From the NCBI GenBank assembly GCA_003538625.1, contig DPRR01000019.1, positions 151,504 to 215,503 on the forward strand: DNA of 64,000 nucleotides, given 5' to 3'. Positions 53,385 to 61,204 of this stretch are shown piece after piece. The stretch comes from Ignavibacteriales bacterium (lineage in GTDB: Bacteria > Bacteroidota > Ignavibacteria > Ignavibacteriales > Ignavibacteriaceae). The position numbers and the translations under genes were made by a program. The notes below the pieces were generated by a model, which saw only the letters and a program-made list of their open reading frames with translations, searched no databases and was not told where the DNA came from. Every line of letters starts with the position of its first letter. Positions within the stretch are counted from its first letter, which is position 1.

Positions 53385-54854
53385 ATGAATATTAAAAAAG
53401 GCGACATAGTAGAATTTCAAATCGAGAAGTATGCATTTGAAGGAAAAGGAATTGCAAAAGTTTCTAAGAATGAACTGCTTGGTTTAAGCGAAGAAAACGG
53501 CAGTGATAAAAATTATGTTGTGTTTGTTATTGGCTCTTATCCTGGCGACACAGTCAACGCTCGATTGCTAAAAATTAAAAACTCTTATGCTGAAGCTTTG
53601 GTTATGGAAATACTCACTCCTTCAAGTGAAAGAGTAAATGCAAAGTGTAAATTCTTTGGCACCTGCGGCGGATGTAAGCAACAGGATTTAGATTATGATG
53701 CTCAGGTTAAATACAAGCAACAACAGGTTGAAGAAATTTTTCATAAGCTCGGTGGACTTTCTGGTTTTGAAATTGAACCAATTATTCCATCGCAAAATGT
53801 TTTTTACTATAGAAACAAAATGGAGTTTTCTTTTAGTGAAAAAAGATGGCTAACTAAAGATGAAATTTCCAAAGAAGGAATACTTGATAAAGATTTTTCA
53901 CTCGGACTTCACATTCCCAAAATTTACGATAAGGTTCTTGATGTTGATGAATGTTTTCTGCAATCAGAAGTAAGCAATAAGATTTTGAATTTTACTCGTG
54001 ATTTTTTTAAGAACAGAAACACTTCAATTTATTCAACAAAAACCCACACAGGATTTTTACGCAATCTTGTAATTAAACAAGCTTCATTAACAAACGATTT
54101 AATGGTTAATCTTGTTACTTCTGAAGAGAATGATGAATTGGTTAATGAATATTGTGATGAATTAAGAAAAGAAATTCCACAAGTAACAACCGTTATAAAT
54201 AACATCAATAAAAAATTTGCGGCAGTAGCCGTTGGTGATTATGAAAAAGTTATTTACGGTTCTGGTTTTATTTATGATGAAATTGGAAAATATAAATTTC
54301 GTATAAGTGCTAACTCGTTTTTTCAGACAAATACTTTGCAGGCAGAAAAGCTTTATCAAACTGCGCTTGATTTTGCGGAGTTAAAAGGGAATGAAATTGT
54401 TTATGATCTATATTCCGGTGCGGGAACAATTGCAATCTTTATTTCAGATAAAGCAAAAAAAGTTTATGCTTTTGAGGCTGTGGAATCAGCAATTGCAGAT
54501 GCAAAAGTAAATGCTGAGTTGAACAATATTCTAAACGTTAAATTTTTTGCTACCGATCTCTACAAAACTTTCCTTCCAATTGTTGATAAATACAATATTC
54601 CAAAACCTGATGTAATGATAATCGATCCCCCTAGAAGTGGAATGCACCCAACCACAGTTGATGATGTGATAAAACTTTCTCCAAATAAAATTGTTTATGT
54701 AAGCTGTAATCCTGCAACGCAAGTACGGGATATTAAATTGATGGTTGAAGCCGGTTATAAATTAATTAAGATTAGACCTGTGGATATGTTTCCTCATACC
54801 TTTCACATCGAGAATGTGAGTATACTGCAAAAAAACTTAGCTTTTGAATGCTAG
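53385..54854 (+). CDS. rlmD: 23S rRNA (uracil-C5)-methyltransferase RlmD-type
   Basis: This 489-residue RNA methyltransferase has an N-terminal TRAM domain (GDIVEFQIEKYAFEGKGIAK). An iron-sulfur cluster motif follows: CKFFGTCGGCKQQ gives Cys-X5-Cys-X2-Cys, with a fourth Cys in DVDECFLQ. The SAM site is YDLYSGAGTIAIFISDKAKK, substrate motif MIIDPPRSGMHPTTVDDVIK, and the catalytic Cys is in YVSCNPATQVRD. It methylates U1939 of 23S rRNA in the RlmD family; RumB-type specificity cannot be excluded without alignment. Confidence 0.94.
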   Translation: MNIKKGDIVEFQIEKYAFEGKGIAKVSKNELLGLSEENGSDKNYVVFVIGSYPGDTVNARLLKIKNSYAEALVMEILTPSSERVNAKCKFFGTCGGCKQQDLDYDAQVKYKQQQVEEIFHKLGGLSGFEIEPIIPSQNVFYYRNKMEFSFSEKRWLTKDEISKEGILDKDFSLGLHIPKIYDKVLDVDECFLQSEVSNKILNFTRDFFKNRNTSIYSTKTHTGFLRNLVIKQASLTNDLMVNLVTSEENDELVNEYCDELRKEIPQVTTVINNINKKFAAVAVGDYEKVIYGSGFIYDEIGKYKFRISANSFFQTNTLQAEKLYQTALDFAELKGNEIVYDLYSGAGTIAIFISDKAKKVYAFEAVESAIADAKVNAELNNILNVKFFATDLYKTFLPIVDKYNIPKPDVMIIDPPRSGMHPTTVDDVIKLSPNKIVYVSCNPATQVRDIKLMVEAGYKLIKIRPVDMFPHTFHIENVSILQKNLAFEC

Positions 54855-55003
54855 AATATTTTTTAAATGAAACGTTTATTGCATAATTATTCTAATATTC
54901 CCTCTTCTGGATTATCTAAAAAATTTATTATTTATTTAAATATATAGAATTGCTTACTGATTTTATTTAGTTTTAAAACAGTAATTAAAACTAGGTGTAG
55001 GTT

Positions 55004-56524
55004 TTGGATCGATTGTCTTTTTATAAATCTCTATTGGTTACACTGTTTATCTTTTCTATTCAGCAATTTCCTCAAAATAGATATTTAAGTGACGGTTTTA
55101 GAAAACATATTTATGATAATATCACTTTGTTTAAAAATTCAAAGCTAAATTTTAACTATCCTCAAATTGAAATTTTAAAGCCTTTACTTTCAAATGATGC
55201 ATTATATAAAAAAGAATCCAACCCATATATCCCATTATTAAATGGAACTAAGTTGAACGGCAGTTTACTTCTAGCTGAATATTCAGATCAACGTTGGCGT
55301 GACATTAAATGGGAGACCACTAGCAAACAAATATATAAATACGATAATAATGGTTATTGTATTGAAATAATCAGACAATCTGAAAGTTACGATATTGGCT
55401 TGGAAAACCAATATAAGAATTCATTCACCCTAGATGATCACCAAAACGTTATTGAGAGTATTGATCAAAAATGGGATGGATCAAAATGGGTAAATCAATA
55501 CAAGAATTTCTATAATTACAAGGATATTAATTATTTGACTGAATATCTTATTCAAGTATGGGACAGTACAAATTGGGTTTCTTATATTAGAATTGTTTCT
55601 GAATATGATGAGAATAATAATCGGACGAAAGAGTTTCGCCAATCTTGGGATGGAACAAACTGGATCAGCAATCAGGTTTTTTCTTATGGTTACGACATAA
55701 ACAAAAATTTAATAGAAATCCTCTGGCAAGTGCGTGACAGTATAAATTTAATAAATCAATGGAAGGAAATTTATAAATATGATGTTCGCAATAACGTTGT
55801 TGAGCATCTTAATCAGGATTGGAATAGTTTAATTTGGACAAACTATGACAGAGAGTTGTACAATTATAATGAACGCAATAACAATATTGAAAAAATATAT
55901 CAGAATTGGAAAGATTCGAGTTGGGTCAATATTGCAAAAAACATCTATACTTTTAATCAAGACAATTATAAAAGTACAGACACTTACCAGAATTGGGTTG
56001 GGGATTCGGTTTGGGTAAGTACGAATAGAAGAAGTTATGAGTATGATAATAGAGGTAATAATATAAGGGTTCTTGATCAAGGCAGACCTTATTTGTACGA
56101 TTCATTATGGATAGATTTTTTGAGATGGGAGAATACATACGATATTTATAATAACATTACATCGTTTCGCTCTTGGCACAAATGGAATAACACAAATTGG
56201 GTCAACGATACAAAGATTATTTACATAAACATTCCAGAAAATGGTACAGATGGAAATCTAAAAAATTATTGGCTGGCCAATAACTATCCTAATCCATTTA
56301 ACAATTGGACAATTATAAGATTTCTAATTCCCAAGGAAGAATTAGTTACACTTAAAGTTTTTAACATCTTAGGAGTGGAAGTAGCCTTCTTATTAAATGA
56401 AAATAGACAAGAAGGTGTATATGAGATCCCTTGGAATCCTACGACTTTGGCAAGTGGAGTATATTTTTATCAGCTAAAGGCGGGCAATTTTATAGACACA
56501 AAAAAAATGATTTTACTTAAGTAA
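55004..56524 (+). CDS. Secreted repeat protein with T9SS sorting tail
   Basis: This 506-residue protein starts at TTG 55004 (GTAGG lies just upstream) with a signal peptide (LSFYKSLLVTLFIFSIQQFP). From ~80 to ~415 it consists of roughly nine imperfect repeats of ~38-42 residues, each with a WDxxxW-like pair and a YDENNNR-like turn. Examples are QSWDGTNWISNQVFSYGYDI, QDWNSLIWTNYDRELYNYNE and QNWKDSSWVNIAKNIYTFNQ. They recall YD/RHS-like repeats. The last ~80 residues are the T9SS type A tail (NNYPNPFNNWTIIRFLIP, LKVFNILGVEVAFLLN). It is exported or anchored at the surface. Function is unknown. Confidence 0.88.
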   Translation: MDRLSFYKSLLVTLFIFSIQQFPQNRYLSDGFRKHIYDNITLFKNSKLNFNYPQIEILKPLLSNDALYKKESNPYIPLLNGTKLNGSLLLAEYSDQRWRDIKWETTSKQIYKYDNNGYCIEIIRQSESYDIGLENQYKNSFTLDDHQNVIESIDQKWDGSKWVNQYKNFYNYKDINYLTEYLIQVWDSTNWVSYIRIVSEYDENNNRTKEFRQSWDGTNWISNQVFSYGYDINKNLIEILWQVRDSINLINQWKEIYKYDVRNNVVEHLNQDWNSLIWTNYDRELYNYNERNNNIEKIYQNWKDSSWVNIAKNIYTFNQDNYKSTDTYQNWVGDSVWVSTNRRSYEYDNRGNNIRVLDQGRPYLYDSLWIDFLRWENTYDIYNNITSFRSWHKWNNTNWVNDTKIIYINIPENGTDGNLKNYWLANNYPNPFNNWTIIRFLIPKEELVTLKVFNILGVEVAFLLNENRQEGVYEIPWNPTTLASGVYFYQLKAGNFIDTKKMILLK

Positions 56525-56547
56525 TCAGGAAAATAATTAATGTCTTG

Positions 56548-56693
56548 TCAATTACTACTAATTTTATTTTTAAAAATTAAGACAAACTCACTCTTCAAGT
56601 TTTCTCTTTTTACAGCACCCAAAATATTTCCTGCATTGCCACGATAAAGCTTTTCTTTTTCTTTAGACAACACGAATGATAATATTATTGCTT
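56548..56693 (-). pseudogene. Diverged second copy of the rsmI 3' end
   Basis: On the minus strand this DNA reads VLSKEKEKLYRGNAGNILGA then VKRENLKSEFVLIFKN and a TGA at 56548-56550. The C terminus of RsmI in this window (LTKEKEKFYRGNAQNILSAV, ERENLKGEFVLII) aligns along the whole stretch, and the nucleotide sequences are visibly similar. It lacks the rest of the gene, so it is a remnant. It lies immediately beyond the DUF433/DUF5615 pair, while intact rsmI lies on the other side. Confidence 0.85.
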
Positions 56694-56714
56694 CAAAAAG
56701 GTTTGAGATTAATT

Positions 56715-57083
56715 TTAAATTAATCCAATGCTCTTGCGAATTCTAATATTATTTTCTGTAATTACAACAAAGATGTTTGTTTCTGTAAGGGAGTTTAAAT
56801 GATTCACAAAGAAATTTTTAACTATTTTAATTTTTTCCTGAATAGAGAGACCGTGTAATCTGAAAAGTATAACCCCCTTAACAATTTTTTGTTGTCTAAA
56901 AATGATTTCGCCAAAATCTTTGTCGGACGTTATTATAATAGAGTTGTTTTTGTTAGCAATGGACAAAACTTCTGAATCAGAGCATCCGGGCATTAATTCA
57001 CTAATCGATAAAACATCAATTTGAAGTTCTCTTAAAGCTGTTATCATCGGTTCAGCTATGTTTTCATCTGCTATAAATTGCAT
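56715..57083 (-). CDS. DUF5615 PIN-like protein (putative toxin)
   Basis: This 122-residue protein starts at ATG 57083, overlapping the DUF433 stop as TGATG; an in-frame TTG lies three bases upstream. It has the DUF5615 pattern: MQFIADENIAEPMITALREL, then NNSIIITSDKDFGEIIFRQQ and KGVILFRLHGLSIQEK. The acidic residues (Asp in ADEN, Asp in TSDKDFG) match the PIN-type nuclease active site. DUF433 plus DUF5615 pairs are regarded as toxin-antitoxin-like modules. Toxicity is inferred, not shown. Confidence 0.88.
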   Translation of the reverse strand: MQFIADENIAEPMITALRELQIDVLSISELMPGCSDSEVLSIANKNNSIIITSDKDFGEIIFRQQKIVKGVILFRLHGLSIQEKIKIVKNFFVNHLNSLTETNIFVVITENNIRIRKSIGLI

Positions 57084-57316
57084 CAAATTCGTTTTTCAGA
57101 AGGATACACTACATCAGCCTTTAATGCTTGTGCAGCAAATGCTAACGCAGCTTTAATTGAATCTGCATTTAGATGTGGGTGCTCTTGAATAATCTGTTCA
57201 ACACTTTCGCCGGCAGAAAGTTTTTCCAATATAAGCTCGACCGTAATTCGTGTACCAGCTATTACTGGTTTACCCATCATTATTTCTGGATTAGAAATTA
57301 TATAGCTTTCATTCAT
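57083..57316 (-). CDS. DUF433 protein (putative antitoxin)
   Basis: I start it at ATG 57316 (77 residues); upstream in-frame ATGs extend into a region without family similarity. The DUF433 core is SNPEIMMGKPVIAGTRITVE then LILEKLSAGESVEQIIQEHP and IKAALAFAAQALKADV. The domain binds DNA in related systems, and partner genes usually encode PIN-like proteins such as the one overlapping here. It lies about 50 bases after the rsmI stop on the same strand. Confidence 0.9.
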   Translation of the reverse strand: MNESYIISNPEIMMGKPVIAGTRITVELILEKLSAGESVEQIIQEHPHLNADSIKAALAFAAQALKADVVYPSEKRI

Positions 57317-57368
57317 AATAAGTATTCCTTTATGTCTCAAAATAAATAAAATTAAATCATAATTCACG

Positions 57369-58046
57369 TCATTTCATGTTACTAATTATAAGCACAAACT
57401 CACCCTTAAGGTTTTCTCTTTCAACAGCACTCAGGATATTTTGTGCATTACCGCGATAAAATTTTTCTTTTTCTTTTGTCAACTCAAATGCAAGAACACA
57501 AGGAATGTTTGGACCCAATAGTTTTACGATATCTTCCAATAAAGTTTTTAATCTATATGGAGTATCCATCAAAACAATTGTTTCCTTTCGCTTTCTTAAA
57601 TCCAGTAATTGTTTTCTTCTAATATCTTTCTTTGGTGAAAGCCAGCCGTAGTAATAGAGCTTCTCAAAATCCAGTCCGCTGCCCACTAATGCTGCAAGCA
57701 AAGAACTTGCACCGGGAACAGGAATAACATCAATTCTATTTTGCAGCGCAAGATCAACAAGTAAATGTCCGGGATCAGAAAAAAGCGGTGTACCGCAATC
57801 CGAAATAAGCGCAACTGTTTTTCCCTCAAGCAATTTTAGGATTAACTCGTTTGCACTTTCGTTTTCGTTGTGCTCGTTAAGTGTAAAAAGTTCTTTCTCT
57901 ATTTTATAGTGAGATAATAATCTGCGCGCTTCTTTTAATTCTTCACAGATTATAAAATCACATTCTTTTAAAATGCGTAAGGCACGCAGAGTTATGTCTT
58001 CATAATTACCAATTGGAGTTGATACAATGTATAGTTTTGGTTTCAT
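57369..58046 (-). CDS. rsmI: 16S rRNA 2'-O-ribose C1402 methyltransferase
   Basis: This 225-residue SAM enzyme 2'-O-methylates cytidine 1402 of 16S rRNA. Motifs are YIVSTPIGNYEDITLRALRI, LISDCGTPLFSDPGHLLVDL, VIPVPGASSLLAALVGSGLD and FYGWLSP-like YYGWLSPKKDIRRKQLLDLR. The C-terminal segment LTKEKEKFYRGNAQNILSAV is also found, diverged, at 56548-56693. Length is slightly short of E. coli RsmI but normal for this phylum. It is the only intact copy here. Confidence 0.95.
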   Translation of the reverse strand: MKPKLYIVSTPIGNYEDITLRALRILKECDFIICEELKEARRLLSHYKIEKELFTLNEHNENESANELILKLLEGKTVALISDCGTPLFSDPGHLLVDLALQNRIDVIPVPGASSLLAALVGSGLDFEKLYYYGWLSPKKDIRRKQLLDLRKRKETIVLMDTPYRLKTLLEDIVKLLGPNIPCVLAFELTKEKEKFYRGNAQNILSAVERENLKGEFVLIISNMK

Positions 58047-58376
58047 AATCTAATTGTTAAAGTAACTCTTCGACGGAGTTTATCCCGATTTATATCGAGA
58101 CTCAGGGTGACAGATAAAGTTATCGTCATTTCGAAGGAGTCATAAACTGAGAAATCTTATGTTTAATAAAAATCAGATTTCTCCCTTCGGTCGAAATGAC
58201 ACTCAAACAAAAACACTTAATAATTTATTTGAAAACTCAAGTTATTTGTGCTTAAATTTAAGCATAAATTTTATAATTAAATTCAGGCTTATGAAGCGAC
58301 TTATATATTACTTCATTTCAAATTTTCTCACCAGAAAAAAATTAATTTATCCAAAACAAAACTAAACAGGTTATAT
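58047..58376. other. 330-bp gene-free region between rsmI and the S8 peptidase
   Basis: It contains the inverted-repeat element at 58125-58200 and, just before it, a partial element (58067-58112, with CCCGATTTATATCGAGACTC). The rest is AT-rich leader of the peptidase gene. No gene is supported. Confidence 0.6.
58125..58200. repeat. Inverted-repeat element (GTCATTTCGA...TCGAAATGAC)
   Basis: Perfect 10-bp terminal inverted repeats, with inner GAGAAATCTTA and AGATTTCTC arms. It is the same family as 14475-14546. Confidence 0.85.
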
Positions 58377-61190
58377 ATGAAGATCAGATTATTATTACTC
58401 ATCTTATTTTTTATCACAACTTCAATTGTTGCGCAGGTTAATGAGCAGACTTTTCTTTCTTTAAAGGATACCGGAGTTGAAGAATTTATCAGGCAGCATC
58501 CGGAGTATGACGGAAGAGGAACTATTATTTTAGTGCTGGATACGGGTGTTGATATGGGAATTGATGGACTTACAAAAACGAGTACCGGAGAAGTTAAAGT
58601 TATAGATGCTCAGGATTTTACCGGCGAAGGTGATATGCCGATTGTTGAAGCTGATCTATCAAGCAAAGATGGTAAAGATATTTTTGAAAATGATGAAAAA
58701 GGTTATTCGGTTTTTGCTGATAAAAATAAAATGTTAAAAAGTGCTGATGATAATTACTGGATGAGTGTATTGACTGAAACCCATCTTATTAATTCCGGTT
58801 CAGGTGCACAGGATTTAAATGGTAATGGTGTAAAAGATGATAAATATTTTATGGTTACCTATAAAACTGCCGAAGGTTACTGGGTTGTTTACTTTGATAC
58901 AAATGGAAATGGCGATCTTTCTGATGAAAAACCTTTACGAAACTATAAAGAAAATTTTGATTCATTTACAATTCAAAATAAAAAAGGTTTAACTCCGCTC
59001 ACTTTTGCATTAAATATTTTTCCGGAGGAAAAACTTATATCTCTTTACTTTGATGATGGTGGACACGGAACTCATTGTGCCGGAATAGCCGGCGGTTTTA
59101 ATATTGGTGATGTTGGAATTAACGGTGTTGCGCCGGGAACTAAAATTATTGGATTAAAACTCGGTAATAATAATTATCCCGGAGGGGCAACAGTAACTGA
59201 AAGCATGAAAAAAGCATATTTGTATGCTGATAAAATTTCAAAGGAAAGAAAAGAACCCTGCATCGTAAGTATGAGTTTTGGAATTGGTTCGGAGATTGAA
59301 GGAAAATCAGAAATCGAAAAGTTTCTTGCTGATCTTTTGAAGAACAATCCTTATTTATATGTAAGCACAAGCAACGGAAATGAAGGTCCGGGATTATCAA
59401 GTGCAGGATTGCCATCTTCAAGCAATTATGTTTTTTCTTCCGGTGCAGTATTAACAAAAGAAGTTGGGCGTGATGATTACGGATCGGATTTACCTTATGA
59501 TATAATACTTCATTTTAGTTCCCGCGGAGGTGAAGTTAGCAAACCAGATGTTGTCTCTCCTGGTGCTGCAACATCAACTGTCCCGAATTTTGACAATGGC
59601 GATAGAAAATGGGGAACAAGTATGTCGTGTCCTTATTCTTCCGGCGTTATGGCACTATTACTTAGCGCAGCACAAAAAGAATTTCCTGATGTAAAAATCC
59701 CTTCACAATTTTTATTTAAAGTACTCCGCGAATCAGCAACTTACTGGAACCAATATACCGTGCTTGATGAAGGTGCGGGATTTATTAATGTATTAAATGC
59801 ATATGAACTTCTAAAAAAATATTTGAAAAGCGGAGAGCAGAATAAATTTGAAACGTACACCGTTTCTTCTTTTGCACCTAATCAGCCGGATAACAGAGCA
59901 AGAAATCTTTATATACGCGATGGATCTTTTATAACGGGTGATGAGGTTTTTTCTTTTAATATTAAGAGAGATAATTCAATTAAATCAGATAAGTTTTACC
60001 GGGTATATAATTTAAAATGCGATGCTGACTGGTTAACTCTTATTCAGAAAAAAAATTATATCAGAAATGATCAGGTTACTGCGGTTAATGTTAAAGTGAA
60101 TAAATCAATTTTAAAAGAACCGGGACTTTATACTGCAAAAATATCAGCTTACCGTGATGATGCAAGTAAAACTCCTGAGTTTGACATGCTGGCAACAGTT
60201 TTAATTCCGTATGAATTTAATTCATCGAACAATTACAGTATGAATTGGAAAGATCAAAATGTAAAGCAAGGGATGATTAAACGTTATTTTATAAAAATTC
60301 CTGCCGGGCAAAACAGCATGAAAGTTACATTAAGCAGAGATGCATCTTCAAACAAATATTCCCGATGCAGATATTTTTTATATGATAATAATGGTGTTCA
60401 GATTGATATTTCCAGGGTACTTTATTCTGTTACAAAAGATGAAAAAGTTGAAAATTATTATTACGATCTTGAACCCGGAATTTATGAAGTAGATATCGAC
60501 GGATTTTTCCTGGCAAACGATTCTTCAACTTACAATCTCGGTATTCAGTTTTTATCGATGCAGAGAGTTGATCCAAAAATCATTTCATCAGATCATAAAC
60601 AAATTGGATTTATTAACTATTTTAATGAAACTACAAGTTATAATCTTAATGCAAAAATGCTTGGATATCAAAGAGATTATGACTTAACTGTTACCGGGGC
60701 AAGTACGTACAGAATGCCGTTTACGCTCGTTAAAGCGGAAGGTTCAAAAGAATTTTTCTTTACTTTGAGTAAGGAAGATTACAATAAAGTTACGGACTTT
60801 GCATATCAGATTATTGATAATGACGGTAAAGCAATAAGTAAAGGCGGCTTGTCCTATCGAACCGGCAGTTTAAGTGTAGATATGCCTGCTGATAAAGACA
60901 GTGTAAATTATATTCTAGAACTTATTCCCGCTTTTGCAAGTAAAGAGTTGATGGCAAATTTAAATGTTAAGGAATTAACATATTTTCCAACTCCCGTTTC
61001 TGTAGATGCAAAGAATAACGGCAGAACTTCATTAACATTATACCCCAACAATATTAAGAACGTTGATTTTAATTTTTCTAAACCTGAGCAAACTATGCCT
61101 GCAGATGCATCTGGTTACGGAAAGATTTATTTCAAATCACCTTCAACAGATAAAACTGAATATGAACTTCCAATTAACTTTAAATTCTAA
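58377..61190 (+). CDS. S8 subtilisin-like serine peptidase, tripeptidyl-peptidase II-like
   Basis: This 937-residue exported peptidase has a signal peptide (MKIRLLLLILFFITTSIVAQ). The catalytic triad is Asp55 in ILVLDTGVDMGIDG, His230 in GGHGTHCAGIAGG and Ser415 in WGTSMSCPYSSGVMALLLSA, with oxyanion Asn in STSNGNEGPGLSSA. The 175-residue gap between Asp and His is far longer than in subtilisin and matches the tripeptidyl-peptidase II branch. The C-terminal half (~490-937) is beta-rich. It lies 14 bases before an oligopeptide transporter gene, so the pair may digest and import peptides. No T9SS tail is seen. Confidence 0.95.
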   Translation: MKIRLLLLILFFITTSIVAQVNEQTFLSLKDTGVEEFIRQHPEYDGRGTIILVLDTGVDMGIDGLTKTSTGEVKVIDAQDFTGEGDMPIVEADLSSKDGKDIFENDEKGYSVFADKNKMLKSADDNYWMSVLTETHLINSGSGAQDLNGNGVKDDKYFMVTYKTAEGYWVVYFDTNGNGDLSDEKPLRNYKENFDSFTIQNKKGLTPLTFALNIFPEEKLISLYFDDGGHGTHCAGIAGGFNIGDVGINGVAPGTKIIGLKLGNNNYPGGATVTESMKKAYLYADKISKERKEPCIVSMSFGIGSEIEGKSEIEKFLADLLKNNPYLYVSTSNGNEGPGLSSAGLPSSSNYVFSSGAVLTKEVGRDDYGSDLPYDIILHFSSRGGEVSKPDVVSPGAATSTVPNFDNGDRKWGTSMSCPYSSGVMALLLSAAQKEFPDVKIPSQFLFKVLRESATYWNQYTVLDEGAGFINVLNAYELLKKYLKSGEQNKFETYTVSSFAPNQPDNRARNLYIRDGSFITGDEVFSFNIKRDNSIKSDKFYRVYNLKCDADWLTLIQKKNYIRNDQVTAVNVKVNKSILKEPGLYTAKISAYRDDASKTPEFDMLATVLIPYEFNSSNNYSMNWKDQNVKQGMIKRYFIKIPAGQNSMKVTLSRDASSNKYSRCRYFLYDNNGVQIDISRVLYSVTKDEKVENYYYDLEPGIYEVDIDGFFLANDSSTYNLGIQFLSMQRVDPKIISSDHKQIGFINYFNETTSYNLNAKMLGYQRDYDLTVTGASTYRMPFTLVKAEGSKEFFFTLSKEDYNKVTDFAYQIIDNDGKAISKGGLSYRTGSLSVDMPADKDSVNYILELIPAFASKELMANLNVKELTYFPTPVSVDAKNNGRTSLTLYPNNIKNVDFNFSKPEQTMPADASGYGKIYFKSPSTDKTEYELPINFKF

Positions 61191-61204
61191 AAAAGGAAAG
61201 TAAT

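Noticed and set aside
58159..58365. Open frame of 68 codons upstream of the S8 peptidase
   Set aside because: It starts inside an inverted-repeat element, has no ribosome binding site or family pattern, and its composition is that of the AT-rich leader.
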